A stretch of 64,000 nucleotides of DNA from positions 186,001 to 250,000 of the forward strand of contig NZ_CAKMTJ010000002.1 in assembly GCF_928392795.1 (NCBI RefSeq). The letters run 5' to 3'. Position 1 is the stretch's first letter. Every line of letters starts with the position of its first letter. The DNA is from Rothia nasimurium. Lineage in GTDB: Bacteria > Actinomycetota > Actinomycetes > Actinomycetales > Micrococcaceae. Below the pieces are notes generated by a model that was not told the DNA's origin, made no database searches, and saw only the letters and a program-made list of their open reading frames with translations. Both the position numbers and the translations under genes were made by a program. Positions 26,521 to 35,188 of this stretch are shown here, piece by piece.

Positions 26521-26720
26521 ACAACTGTACCCTAAGCCGCCGCGAAAAACAAAGGGCGGTAGAGAGAGCTTCTTAAGTAAGGACGGGGGTGCTCCCAGGT
26601 GCGATGAGGGGAGGACGGGTGCGCCCGCCGCAGCTATGAATTTGCGCGGACGCCCGGGCATGGGGTATGCTCGTATCTGTTCGCTTTCGTGAAGCTATGC
26701 ATATAGCTAAGCAACAGCCT

Positions 26721-26805
26721 GGAGGATTCGCCTAGCGGCCTATGGCGCACGCCTGGAACGCGTGTTGGGTTCACGCCCTCGGGGGTTCAAATCCCCCATC
26801 CTCCG
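26721..26805 (+). tRNA. tRNA-Ser (anticodon GGA)
   Basis: Acceptor GGAGGAT pairs with ATCCTCC, the anticodon stem CACGC/GCGTG encloses CTGGAAC with anticodon GGA at 26755-26757, a variable arm follows as expected for a class II tRNA, and the T loop is GGTTCAAATCC. CCA is not encoded. A low-GC island begins about 365 bases downstream, so this gene may be an integration site. Confidence 0.95.
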
Positions 26806-26808
26806 CTG

Positions 26809-26848
26809 AAGCCGGTTTCATCGCCCACTTGATGAAACCGGCTTTTTC
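26809..26848 (+). terminator. Terminator of tRNA-Ser
   Basis: 14-bp perfect stem AAGCCGGTTTCATC / GATGAAACCGGCTT followed by TTTT, four bases after the tRNA end. Confidence 0.9.
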
Positions 26849-27169
26849 TTTACCCCGAAACGTGTTCTTGTGCTGGTCTTGTTTCACGGATATGGACATT
26901 TCCTGGGTTGAGGCTTTCTTGTACTTGTCTAGCCGCTTTACTAGGCTGCGGTGCTTTGCAAAATCTGTTTCACTGCCAGATGGCGATGCTTCAATGCGAC
27001 TTAAAGTGACCTGTTACCTGGAACTATACTCCTTCAACCTGAGCGTTTCTTGAAGCGAATGCTAATGCACAGTATAAGAATACATGACAAGATATGAGGT
27101 CTTCGGGCTCACTTAGTTTTCAGGAATTGGGTACCCTTTAAAACGAAGGTAGCTGGTAGAAGGGGAAAC
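26849..27169. other. Non-coding junction between tRNA-Ser and the low-GC island
   Basis: About 320 bases with falling GC. I found no convincing ORF, no integrase remnant and no repeat of the tRNA 3' end. The last part holds AT-rich candidate promoter sequence for the gene at 27170, which has AAGGGG before its ATG. Confidence 0.5.
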
Positions 27170-27892
27170 ATGAAAGAGCTCAAGATAGATGACCCGAATA
27201 CTTGGTCACAAGAACTTATATCTTTCGTAAAAGAAATAAACAAAAAAGTTATCTATGTAAATAGCTATCATGAAGTTTCTTGGGTGGGAGGGGTTTTATC
27301 TGATTCTGAATTTTCTAATCTCTATGAGATTCTAAATAATGCCGGTTCGATTCGAGCATTTCATTACACAAGGCTTCTTCCACATGAGATAGAAGATGTT
27401 AAAGTACGAGGGCTTCATATATTTTCTAAGAAACTATTCTCGAAGAAAATATATGATGCGGTAAAGTATGGATTTATTGAACCCTATCAGGCTTTACCTC
27501 TTATAGAAGGATGTTTGCCTTGTTCCACACCTTCCCAAAATAATTCTCGTAGTGCAATTTGCTATACAACTGAATATTTCTATAACGAGTCAGATCCTGA
27601 TATTGAGCACCTTGTAAAATATTGGGGCGGTGAAGGAATCCATTTTTCTAACTATGGATTATCGCGACGAAATGATTTACTATGCCATTTGGGAGAGCCT
27701 ATAGTGGTTGAATGTTTAGTGCCTGTTGTATGGGGTAGAGACTATGTCTCTGGAAATATAGAAAACCAGCTGGTTCTCGGCTACCGTGGATGTAGTAAAA
27801 TTCCTGGAATTGAAATTCATCAGAAAGATATTCTGCTTCCAGGGAATATTGTTCAAATTTGTAAATTTGATGAGTTTAAAGATGAGGAGTGA
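27170..27892 (+). CDS. Uncharacterised island protein, possibly ADP-ribosyltransferase-like
   Basis: 240 aa, no signal peptide or membrane helix, low GC and different codon use from the flanking genome. No family is recognised with confidence. The phrase IRAFHYTRLLPHEIEDVKVRGLHIFSK looks like the opening His-x-Thr strand of ADP-ribosyltransferase-fold enzymes, and later YWGGEGIHFSNYG and EPIVVECLVPVVW could be the matching Tyr and Glu strands. That is a weak pattern match only. ATG 27170 has AAGGGG five bases upstream. Its last bases (GAGGAG) serve as the ribosome-binding site of the next gene, so the two are translationally linked. Confidence 0.75.
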   Translation: MKELKIDDPNTWSQELISFVKEINKKVIYVNSYHEVSWVGGVLSDSEFSNLYEILNNAGSIRAFHYTRLLPHEIEDVKVRGLHIFSKKLFSKKIYDAVKYGFIEPYQALPLIEGCLPCSTPSQNNSRSAICYTTEYFYNESDPDIEHLVKYWGGEGIHFSNYGLSRRNDLLCHLGEPIVVECLVPVVWGRDYVSGNIENQLVLGYRGCSKIPGIEIHQKDILLPGNIVQICKFDEFKDEE

Positions 27893-27899
27893 ATCGCTA

Positions 27900-29147
27900 A
27901 TGGGCGGTGGAAATCGTGAGGGGGTAAATCTTCGTGAATTGATTATTCTGGAAAGATTTATTAAGAATAATTGTGCTCCCTTGAATGACGAAGAGGATGA
28001 CTATAAAACTCAAGAATATATTATCTCATTGGTGGATAAAGGGTATCTGCAGCAGTCTTCCGCAGCCTCTGGGGCAGAGTATCAAGTTACAGATTATGGC
28101 AAGCAAGAGTATGAAAATTTTGTAGAGAAATCTAAAGATTTAGTTAGTCTGGCATCGGATGCACTGTTTGATTCGGTAGAGGTAGTTAATAATTATAGGC
28201 GATCTGCTGCTATTGTTTATTCAAATCTAATTAAAAATCTCCAACCCCAGATTGCTGAAATCGGTAAAATTGCCAATCAGTATGGAGGTCTGAGTCAGAA
28301 ATATGCTCAGCAAATTTCTGATTCATTGGCGCCTGTGAGTGATATTGTTGCGCGGTCTATGCAAAATGTGGGATTTGATGCTGATGTTTATAAATCCTTA
28401 ATGCAAAATATCAGATCGTCTGCTATAGATGTTTCTAAATCTCTAAGAACTCAACTTAGGGGCTGGGAAGAGGCTATTTCTGATATAGAATTTGACGATA
28501 TTATAACTCTGATTGCTACTGAAGGAATCCCCCTCATAGGAGCATGTCCTCCCAAAATTAGCTCTCAGATTGTTAAGGCTTCTTCGCAACATGAAAGAGA
28601 GAGAATAATTATTCAATCTGATGTCCAAATCCTTGAGTTTTGCTCCCAACTGGCTCATCTCTCAGGTGGGGAAGACGGAAAATTCCTTTCTAAAGCAATC
28701 GAGATGTATCAAAAAGGTGAATATATACCATCTCAAGCTGTCGCAGCTATAGCGTTAGACCCATTATTTCATCGTCATGCTGAATTATTAGTTAAAAATG
28801 ATTCAGAAATGTTTAGAGGCCTAAAAGCTGCAAAAAGATATATTTCTGTAAGTGAGGATAGGTGGAATTCTGCTAAAGACCCTTATCCGCAGAAGGTCCA
28901 GGAACGCTTCGAAGACAGGTCTCTTACGACTGCTTTAATTCTTGCATTATTTATGAGTACTCATAAATTTTATGATTTTGGTGAGTCTTCTGTTCCTTCA
29001 GTTTTTAATCGACATGCTACCGTGCATTCTGGGAATATCAAACATTTTACCCAAATTAATGCTTTGAAAGGTATTATGTCGGTAAGCTGTGCTTTATGGG
29101 GATTTCATAAGTATTATGCTTCTTATATCGAAGAGAGCATGAGCTAG
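27900..29147 (+). CDS. Uncharacterised island protein with predicted winged-helix start and HEPN-like C-terminus
   Basis: 415 aa from ATG 27900, with GAGGAG ten bases upstream inside the previous stop region; ATG 27882, overlapping that stop, is an alternative. Residues near 5-75 (LRELIILERF ... VDKGYLQQSS ... YQVTDYGKQEYENF) look like a winged-helix domain. A long helical middle follows. The C-terminal VPSVFNRHATVHSG contains Arg-x4-His, the metal-independent RNase motif of HEPN domains, in the NRHxxxHG setting common in abortive-infection proteins. The likely role is an RNase effector or regulator of phage defence, but this is an inference. Low GC; linked to the gene before. Confidence 0.75.
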   Translation: MGGGNREGVNLRELIILERFIKNNCAPLNDEEDDYKTQEYIISLVDKGYLQQSSAASGAEYQVTDYGKQEYENFVEKSKDLVSLASDALFDSVEVVNNYRRSAAIVYSNLIKNLQPQIAEIGKIANQYGGLSQKYAQQISDSLAPVSDIVARSMQNVGFDADVYKSLMQNIRSSAIDVSKSLRTQLRGWEEAISDIEFDDIITLIATEGIPLIGACPPKISSQIVKASSQHERERIIIQSDVQILEFCSQLAHLSGGEDGKFLSKAIEMYQKGEYIPSQAVAAIALDPLFHRHAELLVKNDSEMFRGLKAAKRYISVSEDRWNSAKDPYPQKVQERFEDRSLTTALILALFMSTHKFYDFGESSVPSVFNRHATVHSGNIKHFTQINALKGIMSVSCALWGFHKYYASYIEESMS

Positions 29148-29258
29148 ATAAAATCTAGCGGTAATGGAACTCAAGATACTTCCCTCTTAACGTTGGTCCT
29201 ATCGCTTTTGAGATGCATACAATGTTACTTAAACGCATATATATCAGGAAGAACCAGA

Positions 29259-32087
29259 ATGTCTGCCAACGCCTACAACGATCGCACTACTACGATTTCA
29301 AAGCTCCAAAACTTCTCAACCTACTGGTCGAGCCAAATTCAAGAATGGAAGAGTCAGAGTCATACGAACGTTGAGAAGCAACATGCTCAGCAGCTTTGGT
29401 CTGACTTCTTGAGGTGCTTTGGCATCATTCCTGAGCGTATCGCGCTCTTTGAGCAACGCGCAGACAGAGCATCTACTGGCCAAGGCGGCTACATTGACTT
29501 CTTTATGTCTGGCATGGTCATCGGCGAAGCTAAGTCTTTGGGCAAGAACCTTGAGAAGGCTCAGGAACAGGTAGAAGACTACCTCAGCTCTATCCCTCAG
29601 CATGAGTACCCTAAATACAGCATCGTTACGAACTTTGAGAGCTTTAGCTTGAAAAGACTCGATAATAGTGAGCCGACAATTGAATTTAGTATTGACCAGA
29701 TTGCTGACCACTATGACCAGTTCCGCTTCATCATCGGGGAAGAGAACATCTCCTACCAGGAACAGCAAGAAGCTTCTATCCAAGCCGCCAAACTCATGGC
29801 GAATCTCTACACTTCTATCCTGGGCGACGAAGCTGATGCGCCGGTAGCTGAAGAAGCACCGGAGAACGCAGAGGAAGAAGACGAGAAAACTCAGCAGACC
29901 TCTATCTTGATGACGCGCCTACTTTTTCTGCTCTATGGCGATGATGCTGGCCTATGGTCTGAAGACCTTTTCCAGCGTTGGGTTGAGCAAGAAACCACTC
30001 CGGCATCTTTAGGTGCTCAACTGAATCAGCTCTTTGACGTTCTGAATACACCAGAACATAAGCGTTCGCCCCGTATCTCTGACCTATTAGCTCAGTTCCC
30101 TTACGTGAACGGCGGTATTTTCTCCGACACTCTCCGTGCTGAATTCTTCACTGTGGAAACGCGCGATGCGCTCTTAGAAGCGTGCCGTTTCCGTTGGACT
30201 CGCATCTCTGTGGCCGTCTTCGGTGCAATGTTTCAGCTGGTTAAGTCGAAAGAAGCACGACGAGCTGCCGGTGAGCATTACACTTCAGAAAAGAATATTC
30301 TGAAAACCCTAAATCCCCTATTCCTGGAAGCTTTCAGGAATGAAGCTGACAGGCTCATTAAGAACAAGTCCACTCGCCCAGCGGACTTTGATAAGTTCCT
30401 CGAGGATTTGGCTTCGCATGTCTTTTGTGACCCAGCTTGTGGCGGCGGAAACTTTCTTAACCTCGCATACGCGAAGCTACGTGAAATTGAAACAGATGTA
30501 ATCCTTGAACGCCGTCGCCGGGGTGGAGAGTTCACTGGTTCGTTGGACATTTCTTTGGACCAAAAACTTTCCATCAGCCAGTTTTACGGTTTCGAGATTT
30601 CGTGGTGGGCTTCCAAAATCGCTGAGACCGCAATGTTCTTGGTGGATCATCAGGCTAACCGTCGCCTGGCTCAAGCTATCGGTGAAGCGCCGAAGCGACT
30701 GCCCATCAAGATTGCAGCTCATATTGTTCACGGCAACGCCCTAACTCTGGACTGGGCAGAAGCAATTCCGGAGCCCAAGGGGCAGACGTTTATCTTCGGT
30801 AACCCGCCTTTTATCGGGGCACGTCTCATGAGTAAGGAGCAGAAAGAAGAGCTCAAGAATGCTTGGAAGAATGTTAAGGGCGTCAGCAATCTTGATTATG
30901 TGACCGGTTGGCATATCAAGGCTCTTGACCTGCTGGCGGATAGAGATGGCTCGTTTGCTTTTGTTACTACTAACTCAATAGTCCAGGGGCAGAGCGTTCC
31001 ACTACTTTTTGGAACAATTTTCAAACGTGGTTGGAGAATTGGGTTTGCGCACCGTACGTTTGCCTGGGACTCTGAAGCTCCAGGCATGGCGGCTGTTCAT
31101 TGTGTCATCGTCGGTTTTACCCGAGACAATGCAAAGAAGCCATTGTTATGGGATTACCCAACTCCAAACGCACCTGCGCAAGAAATAGGTGTTTCTAGAA
31201 TCAACCCCTATTTGGTGGACAGCGCAAATGTGCTTATCGATTCCCGAAAGACTCCGCTTTCTCAAGAGCTTCCACCCGCGACTTTCGGTAGCATGGCGAA
31301 CGACGGCGGAAATCTGATTGTTGAAACTGATCAGTATGACCAGGTTTCTCAAGACCCGATTGCGATGAAATATCTGCGGCCCTTTCGTGGCTCGAAGGAA
31401 CTTCTGCATAGCCTAGATCGTTGGTGTCTCTGGCTTGAAGGGGTAACGTCCAGCGATTTGAGCAAATCTTCTGTTCTTAAAGAACGTGTTGCAGGTGTGA
31501 AAACCTATCGGGAAAATAGTTCCCGTCCGGCAACTCAGAAGCTGGCAGAATATCCCGCTCTGTTTGGTGAGCGTCGGCAACCAGCTAGAGATTACGTGTG
31601 TCTTCCGAAAGTTGTAAGTGAAAATAGACCTTACTTCACGGCAGATTTACTTTCTCACGAGATAATCGCCAGCGACCTTGTGTTTACAGTTGAAGACCCA
31701 ACTGGTTTCGCTTTTGCTTTGGCATCATCCTCGATGTTTATTACCTGGCAGAAGGCAGTAGGTGGACGTCTGAAGTCTGACTTGCGTTTCAGCTCTACCC
31801 TTGTATGGAATAACTTCCCAGTTCCTGCATTGGACGATGCCACACGTCAGAGAATTTCAGAAGCTGGGAAAAAGATTCTTGAAGCGCGAATGCAAGAACC
31901 TAACCTGACGTTAGCAGAGCAGTATGCACCATTGACGATGAGACCAGAATTGCGCAAGGCTCATGATGCACTCGATCGCATAGTGGATAAAGCCTTTGGC
32001 GCGCCGCGCAAGCTCACAACGGAAGGGCAACGATTAGAGATTCTATTTGATAATTATCAGAAGCTGACACAAAGGGGTGGACAATGA
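29259..32087 (+). CDS. MmeI-like type IIL restriction-modification enzyme
   Basis: 942 aa from ATG 29259, chosen for AGGAAG eight bases upstream. One chain holds an N-terminal PD-(D/E)XK nuclease (GGYIDFF...IGEAKS, with Asp80, Glu90 and Lys92), a helical linker, and an N6-adenine methyltransferase with motif I DPACGGGNFL (Asp about 391) and motif IV GNPPFIGA (Asn about 515). The C-terminal third has target-recognition phrases (ASDLVFTVEDPTGFAFALASSSMF, STLVWNNFPVP). Architecture and length match MmeI (919 aa), which cuts about 20 bases from its site and methylates one strand. The recognition sequence cannot be read. Intermediate GC, higher than the two genes upstream. It overlaps the next gene by four bases. 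Confidence 0.9.
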   Translation: MSANAYNDRTTTISKLQNFSTYWSSQIQEWKSQSHTNVEKQHAQQLWSDFLRCFGIIPERIALFEQRADRASTGQGGYIDFFMSGMVIGEAKSLGKNLEKAQEQVEDYLSSIPQHEYPKYSIVTNFESFSLKRLDNSEPTIEFSIDQIADHYDQFRFIIGEENISYQEQQEASIQAAKLMANLYTSILGDEADAPVAEEAPENAEEEDEKTQQTSILMTRLLFLLYGDDAGLWSEDLFQRWVEQETTPASLGAQLNQLFDVLNTPEHKRSPRISDLLAQFPYVNGGIFSDTLRAEFFTVETRDALLEACRFRWTRISVAVFGAMFQLVKSKEARRAAGEHYTSEKNILKTLNPLFLEAFRNEADRLIKNKSTRPADFDKFLEDLASHVFCDPACGGGNFLNLAYAKLREIETDVILERRRRGGEFTGSLDISLDQKLSISQFYGFEISWWASKIAETAMFLVDHQANRRLAQAIGEAPKRLPIKIAAHIVHGNALTLDWAEAIPEPKGQTFIFGNPPFIGARLMSKEQKEELKNAWKNVKGVSNLDYVTGWHIKALDLLADRDGSFAFVTTNSIVQGQSVPLLFGTIFKRGWRIGFAHRTFAWDSEAPGMAAVHCVIVGFTRDNAKKPLLWDYPTPNAPAQEIGVSRINPYLVDSANVLIDSRKTPLSQELPPATFGSMANDGGNLIVETDQYDQVSQDPIAMKYLRPFRGSKELLHSLDRWCLWLEGVTSSDLSKSSVLKERVAGVKTYRENSSRPATQKLAEYPALFGERRQPARDYVCLPKVVSENRPYFTADLLSHEIIASDLVFTVEDPTGFAFALASSSMFITWQKAVGGRLKSDLRFSSTLVWNNFPVPALDDATRQRISEAGKKILEARMQEPNLTLAEQYAPLTMRPELRKAHDALDRIVDKAFGAPRKLTTEGQRLEILFDNYQKLTQRGGQ

Positions 32088-32761
32088 CGCGAGGTAGCGA
32101 TTTTATCTACCGTCGAAATCTCCTAAAACGATACGGATGGACTGAAACAACTATTAAGCGGTTTCTCCCTGAGCCGGACCGAAAAAAGAAATCAAAGACT
32201 ACCGGTAACTACTCATACCTTTACAGAATGAGTAGGGTCCTAGAGATTGAATCAAAGGAAGAGTTTCAAGCTTGGGCCTTACAGTATCAGGGGCCTGTCT
32301 CGGAATATCAGAGACCTACAAAACTTTCTAAAGAGGAGAAAAAGTCTCAGAAGTTAAAGGCTGAAAAGCAGCTTGAGGACGAGATATTGAAACTAGCATC
32401 AGCAGTTGATGTTTCCCTTCCTTATCTTGAGGAAGAAAATTTTTATTCAGACCTTGTACAACGGTATAACGACCATTTGAACTATCTATATGCGATAGGG
32501 GTCCGAGTAGATCGCGAAGATCTAGATTTGGAAACTGATAGCTTGAGAAAGATTAGTGGCTGCTTGGTCAAATTCTTGCGGGAAGACATTGCTGTATACT
32601 CTGAGCCTTTTTCTTCTATCCAGAAAAAAATTGGTAGAAAGAAATCCTTGGATGTGGTTGAAGAAAAGGCTCTGTCCGCAATCGGAAACTCCTATCCGTG
32701 GCTCAAGCCGACTGTAGAACGCCAACTTAGAGCAATTCAGAATTCTAAGGTAAAAAGATAG
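32084..32761 (+). CDS. Uncharacterised partner of the type IIL enzyme
   Basis: 225 aa. The ATG overlaps the stop of the restriction enzyme as ATGA, so it is co-translated with it. Residues 12-55 (LLKRYGWTETTIKRFLPEPDRKKK ... YSYLYRMSRVLEIES) match a short motif I recognise from accessory proteins of mobile and phage-related loci (GWT...I..fLpePD......Y...RV..iE), probably a DNA-binding helix-turn-helix. A Lys/Glu-rich coiled segment and a helical C-terminus follow. Function unknown. MmeI-type enzymes normally work alone, so a coupled partner is notable. Low GC. Confidence 0.75.
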   Translation: MTRGSDFIYRRNLLKRYGWTETTIKRFLPEPDRKKKSKTTGNYSYLYRMSRVLEIESKEEFQAWALQYQGPVSEYQRPTKLSKEEKKSQKLKAEKQLEDEILKLASAVDVSLPYLEEENFYSDLVQRYNDHLNYLYAIGVRVDREDLDLETDSLRKISGCLVKFLREDIAVYSEPFSSIQKKIGRKKSLDVVEEKALSAIGNSYPWLKPTVERQLRAIQNSKVKR

Positions 32762-32809
32762 TTTTTATTGAGATAAATAACTTGGCGAGATTCTCTCGTG
32801 AGAGATTCT

Positions 32810-32952
32810 GGGCTTGTTCAAAAAAGAGGTGGAGCAGGCTCACAGCGAAGCTGTTGGCGCGGGGCTGGCGTGAATCGCGTAACGAGCGCAGCGAGTCGCG
32901 CGAGAGGGTCGACAGCGAGCGTGAGCCTGCGGAACCGCTTTTGAATAAGCCC
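32810..32952. mobile_element. 143-bp MITE-like palindrome at the island's right edge
   Basis: Terminal inverted repeats begin GGGCTTGTTCAAAA on the left and end TTTTGAATAAGCCC on the right, and pairing continues inward imperfectly through GCAGGCTCAC / GTGAGCCTGC for about 35 bases. The inside is GC-rich and itself partly palindromic (AACGAGCGCAGCGAGTCGCG). It contains no ORF. It separates the low-GC island from the core genes. A small hairpin (about 32788-32809) just before it may terminate the island operon. Confidence 0.6.
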
Positions 32953-32977
32953 CACTAGGCGAAAGCAAGTTTTAGGT

Positions 32978-33853
32978 TTAGCCCTTACGGGACAGCTTGG
33001 TCCAGTTGTACCAGCCATAGATAGAGTTGGCGATAAAGCCCAGGTACATGGCCATGATGGCCATGTTGCCGCCGCCCTCCACGGTTGACCACAGGTAGAT
33101 CTGCACGGCGTTCAGTACCAGCCAGCCGACCCACTGCTCGCGGAAGCGGTAGACCATCAGCACCTGCGAAATCAGGGCGATGACGGTGGTGAAGGCGTCA
33201 ACGTAGGGCTGGTTGGAGCCCCAGCCGTTTAGTAGCACCCCGTAGCCCCACGATGCTGCGGCCAGTAGTGCCAGTACGCCCGCGATAGCGGGCAGGGTCA
33301 GGCGGCGGGTCTGCACATCTAGCGGGGTGCCCTCGGCGGCACGTGCCAGGGCGGACGCACGGCCCTGCTCACGGGCGTCCGCGCCCCTAGTTCCGGTGCT
33401 GCTGGTCACGGCGCGGCTACCGGCCAGCTGGCCTGCCCCGTCAAAGGAGGCCCCGCCCAACTCTGGCCGGGTCTTGGCTGCTCGCATGTTCTTGCGCCAC
33501 ATGTAGAGGCCCCAGAACTGGGTGAGTACGTAGAAAGCGGCGATGGAGATTTCGCCGATGAAGTAGGCCTGGTAGGCCAGAATCAGGTAGGGCACGTTCT
33601 GCACGATGCCGAAGAAGTAGTTCGATAGGCGCCCCTTGCCCACCAGAATCACGCAGACCATGCCCGCAAAGGCCGTGATGAAGCTCAGCCAGCCCTCAAA
33701 GGCCACGGTGCTGACCACTACCTGCAGCAGAATCAGGGTCGGGAAGAATACCTTCTCAAAGGGGGTGTAGCCGGTGAAGAGGTCGGTGTAGGTGGCCTTG
33801 GCAAGGCGGGCCAGGGGGTTGGCCGGTACCTGGCCAGTGAGGGGTGCGCTCAT
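32978..33853 (-). CDS. pnuC: Nicotinamide riboside transporter PnuC
   Basis: About 291 aa from ATG 33853. Seven hydrophobic helices form the SWEET-like facilitator fold of PnuC; FVLTQ-like FYVLTQFWGLYMWRKN and YLWSTVEGGGNMAIMAMYLGFIANSIYGWYNW are family signatures. It takes up nicotinamide riboside, trapped by phosphorylation by NadR, its neighbour 31 bases upstream. Between helices 3-4 and the C-terminal half is a long charged linker (KTRPELGG ... EGTPLDVQTRR) that contains a short GGACGC/GCGTCC inverted pair at 33353-33380. Confidence 0.92.
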   Translation of the reverse strand: MSAPLTGQVPANPLARLAKATYTDLFTGYTPFEKVFFPTLILLQVVVSTVAFEGWLSFITAFAGMVCVILVGKGRLSNYFFGIVQNVPYLILAYQAYFIGEISIAAFYVLTQFWGLYMWRKNMRAAKTRPELGGASFDGAGQLAGSRAVTSSTGTRGADAREQGRASALARAAEGTPLDVQTRRLTLPAIAGVLALLAAASWGYGVLLNGWGSNQPYVDAFTTVIALISQVLMVYRFREQWVGWLVLNAVQIYLWSTVEGGGNMAIMAMYLGFIANSIYGWYNWTKLSRKG

Positions 33854-33884
33854 GATAATTCTTTCGGTGACAGGGGGTAGGAAG

Positions 33885-34985
33885 TTAGGGGAGTAGACGT
33901 TCGATAGCGGCCTTGGCCTGCTCGTAGCGCTCAGCGTAGCCCGCGCCGTCCAGCAGGACCAGGCGGTCGAGCAGACCGGCTGCTTCAACCTCGGCCAGCA
34001 TGATGCGGGAAATCTCGCCGAGATAGTCATCGGAGTTGTTGGTCTGGGACCGGAAACCGTCGAGGGTGTAGCCGGAGGCCCCCACCGGCGGGATAAAGAG
34101 AATTAAATCCCAGCGAGCCTTGGCAATCAGGGAATCAGCCAGGGGCAGCAGCTTGGCGTAGTCGCTCTCGCTCAGTTCGCTGGCGGGGTCAGCGGCGCTC
34201 ATGGCAGCGTAGGCCTTGGTGACCATGGCGTCGGTGTCCATAAGGGTAAGACCCCGGTTGCCGGGGTTGTCGATGGTCTCCCTGTTGAGGTTGAACTGGC
34301 CGGTGAGCACGTTCTGGTAGTCCAGCAGGTCATAGTCCTCATCGCGGATATTGGCCTCGACCTGGTAGACCCGCGCGTACTCGTAGGAGTAGGGGGCATT
34401 GTAGAGTTTGCCGAGGTCCTCTACCAGGGTGGTTTTTCCGCCTGAGGCAGCCCCCATGACCAGGACGTTGCGGGTAAAGAAACGGCGGAAGGGCGGGGCG
34501 ATGAGGTCCCAGTGGGTCAGCGGGTTGGCCCGGATTTCCGGTTCGGACGCCGGTAGCTGGCAGGGTGCCAGGCGCGCGGCCTGCTGCCCGTCGGCATCCT
34601 GATGCCCTGCCTGGAAACGGGAGATGTGCTCATCATCGAGTAGGTAGAGGCGGCGCTCAGCGCCCGCCGCAACGTGGGTAGCCCAGAAACCGTCCAGGGC
34701 GTCAGCCCAGGCCTCGGGTGTGCTGAGGTCGGTTTCATCGAGGGAGTCGACAATGACGAGGGGATCGTTCTTAAAGTGCTCAGACACATAGCGGTAGCGC
34801 TTGGTGTGCTTCATGCCTGCCTGCTCACCGGCGTCCTGCTGGGAACCTGCGACAATTACCAGGGTGCCACCGGGGTTCTCTTTCTTGGCACGCAGAATCT
34901 GGTCGATATGGCCGCGGTGCAGGGGAGCGAAGCTGCCCACCACGAGCCCCACGTGGGAGCCGGTGAGCTGTTTTTTGTAAAGCAT
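33885..34985 (-). CDS. nadR: NadR-type NMN adenylyltransferase / nicotinamide riboside kinase
   Basis: 366 aa from ATG 34985, chosen for AAGGA just upstream. The N-terminal nucleotidyltransferase has [10 protein letters not shown] at about residues 17-26. The C-terminal kinase has Walker [10 protein letters not shown], and LMDTDAMVT and WDLILFIPP follow. It phosphorylates nicotinamide riboside to NMN and can adenylate NMN to NAD. The enterobacterial HTH repressor domain is absent. The linker between the domains ([22 protein letters not shown]) is coded by a 55-bp palindromic element. Operon with pnuC. Confidence 0.93.
   Translation of the reverse strand: MLYKKQLTGSHVGLVVGSFAPLHRGHIDQILRAKKENPGGTLVIVAGSQQDAGEQAGMKHTKRYRYVSEHFKNDPLVIVDSLDETDLSTPEAWADALDGFWATHVAAGAERRLYLLDDEHISRFQAGHQDADGQQAARLAPCQLPASEPEIRANPLTHWDLIAPPFRRFFTRNVLVMGAASGGKTTLVEDLGKLYNAPYSYEYARVYQVEANIRDEDYDLLDYQNVLTGQFNLNRETIDNPGNRGLTLMDTDAMVTKAYAAMSAADPASELSESDYAKLLPLADSLIAKARWDLILFIPPVGASGYTLDGFRSQTNNSDDYLGEISRIMLAEVEAAGLLDRLVLLDGAGYAERYEQAKAAIERLLP
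34545..34599. repeat. GGACGC-type palindromic element inside nadR (degenerate right arm)
   Basis: Starts GGACGCCGG and ends CGGCATCC exactly 55 bases later, with one change from the usual GCGTCC. It codes for an Ala/Gln/Pro-rich linker between the two NadR domains. Confidence 0.55.
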
Positions 34986-35073
34986 GGTGTCCTTGGGCTG
35001 GGGCGGGCCGGTGGCCCGCGCATAGCCACGATTAAACACCCGAAGCACCACCAAAGCAAATAAGGTCAATATG

Positions 35074-35090
35074 ACTCTAAGTAATAGAGT
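35074..35090. promoter_or_regulatory. Dyad ACTCTA-N5-TAGAGT upstream of nadR-pnuC
   Basis: Perfect 6-bp-arm inverted repeat about 90 bases before nadR. Its position fits an operator for NAD-responsive control, but no matching regulator is nearby. Confidence 0.4.
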
Positions 35091-35175
35091 GTCACGAATA
35101 TGACCGACAGCACTTTAGGCTGCTGGCGCGGGGCTTCTCGCTGAGACTCTGTCGGGCGATAGCCGCTTCTCGGCG

Positions 35176-35181
35176 TACAAT
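35176..35181 (+). promoter_or_regulatory. -10 box TACAAT of a leaderless gene
   Basis: TACAAT lies seven bases before the ATG at 35189. No Shine-Dalgarno sequence is present. Confidence 0.65.
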
Positions 35182-35188
35182 AGAGCGC

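Noticed and set aside
26742..27053. 103-aa frame running from within tRNA-Ser
   Set aside because: It starts inside the tRNA, crosses its terminator, and shows no domain or integrase motif.
32761..32980. Right attachment site duplicating the tRNA-Ser 3' end
   Set aside because: No stretch resembling the tRNA T-arm and acceptor end was found there.
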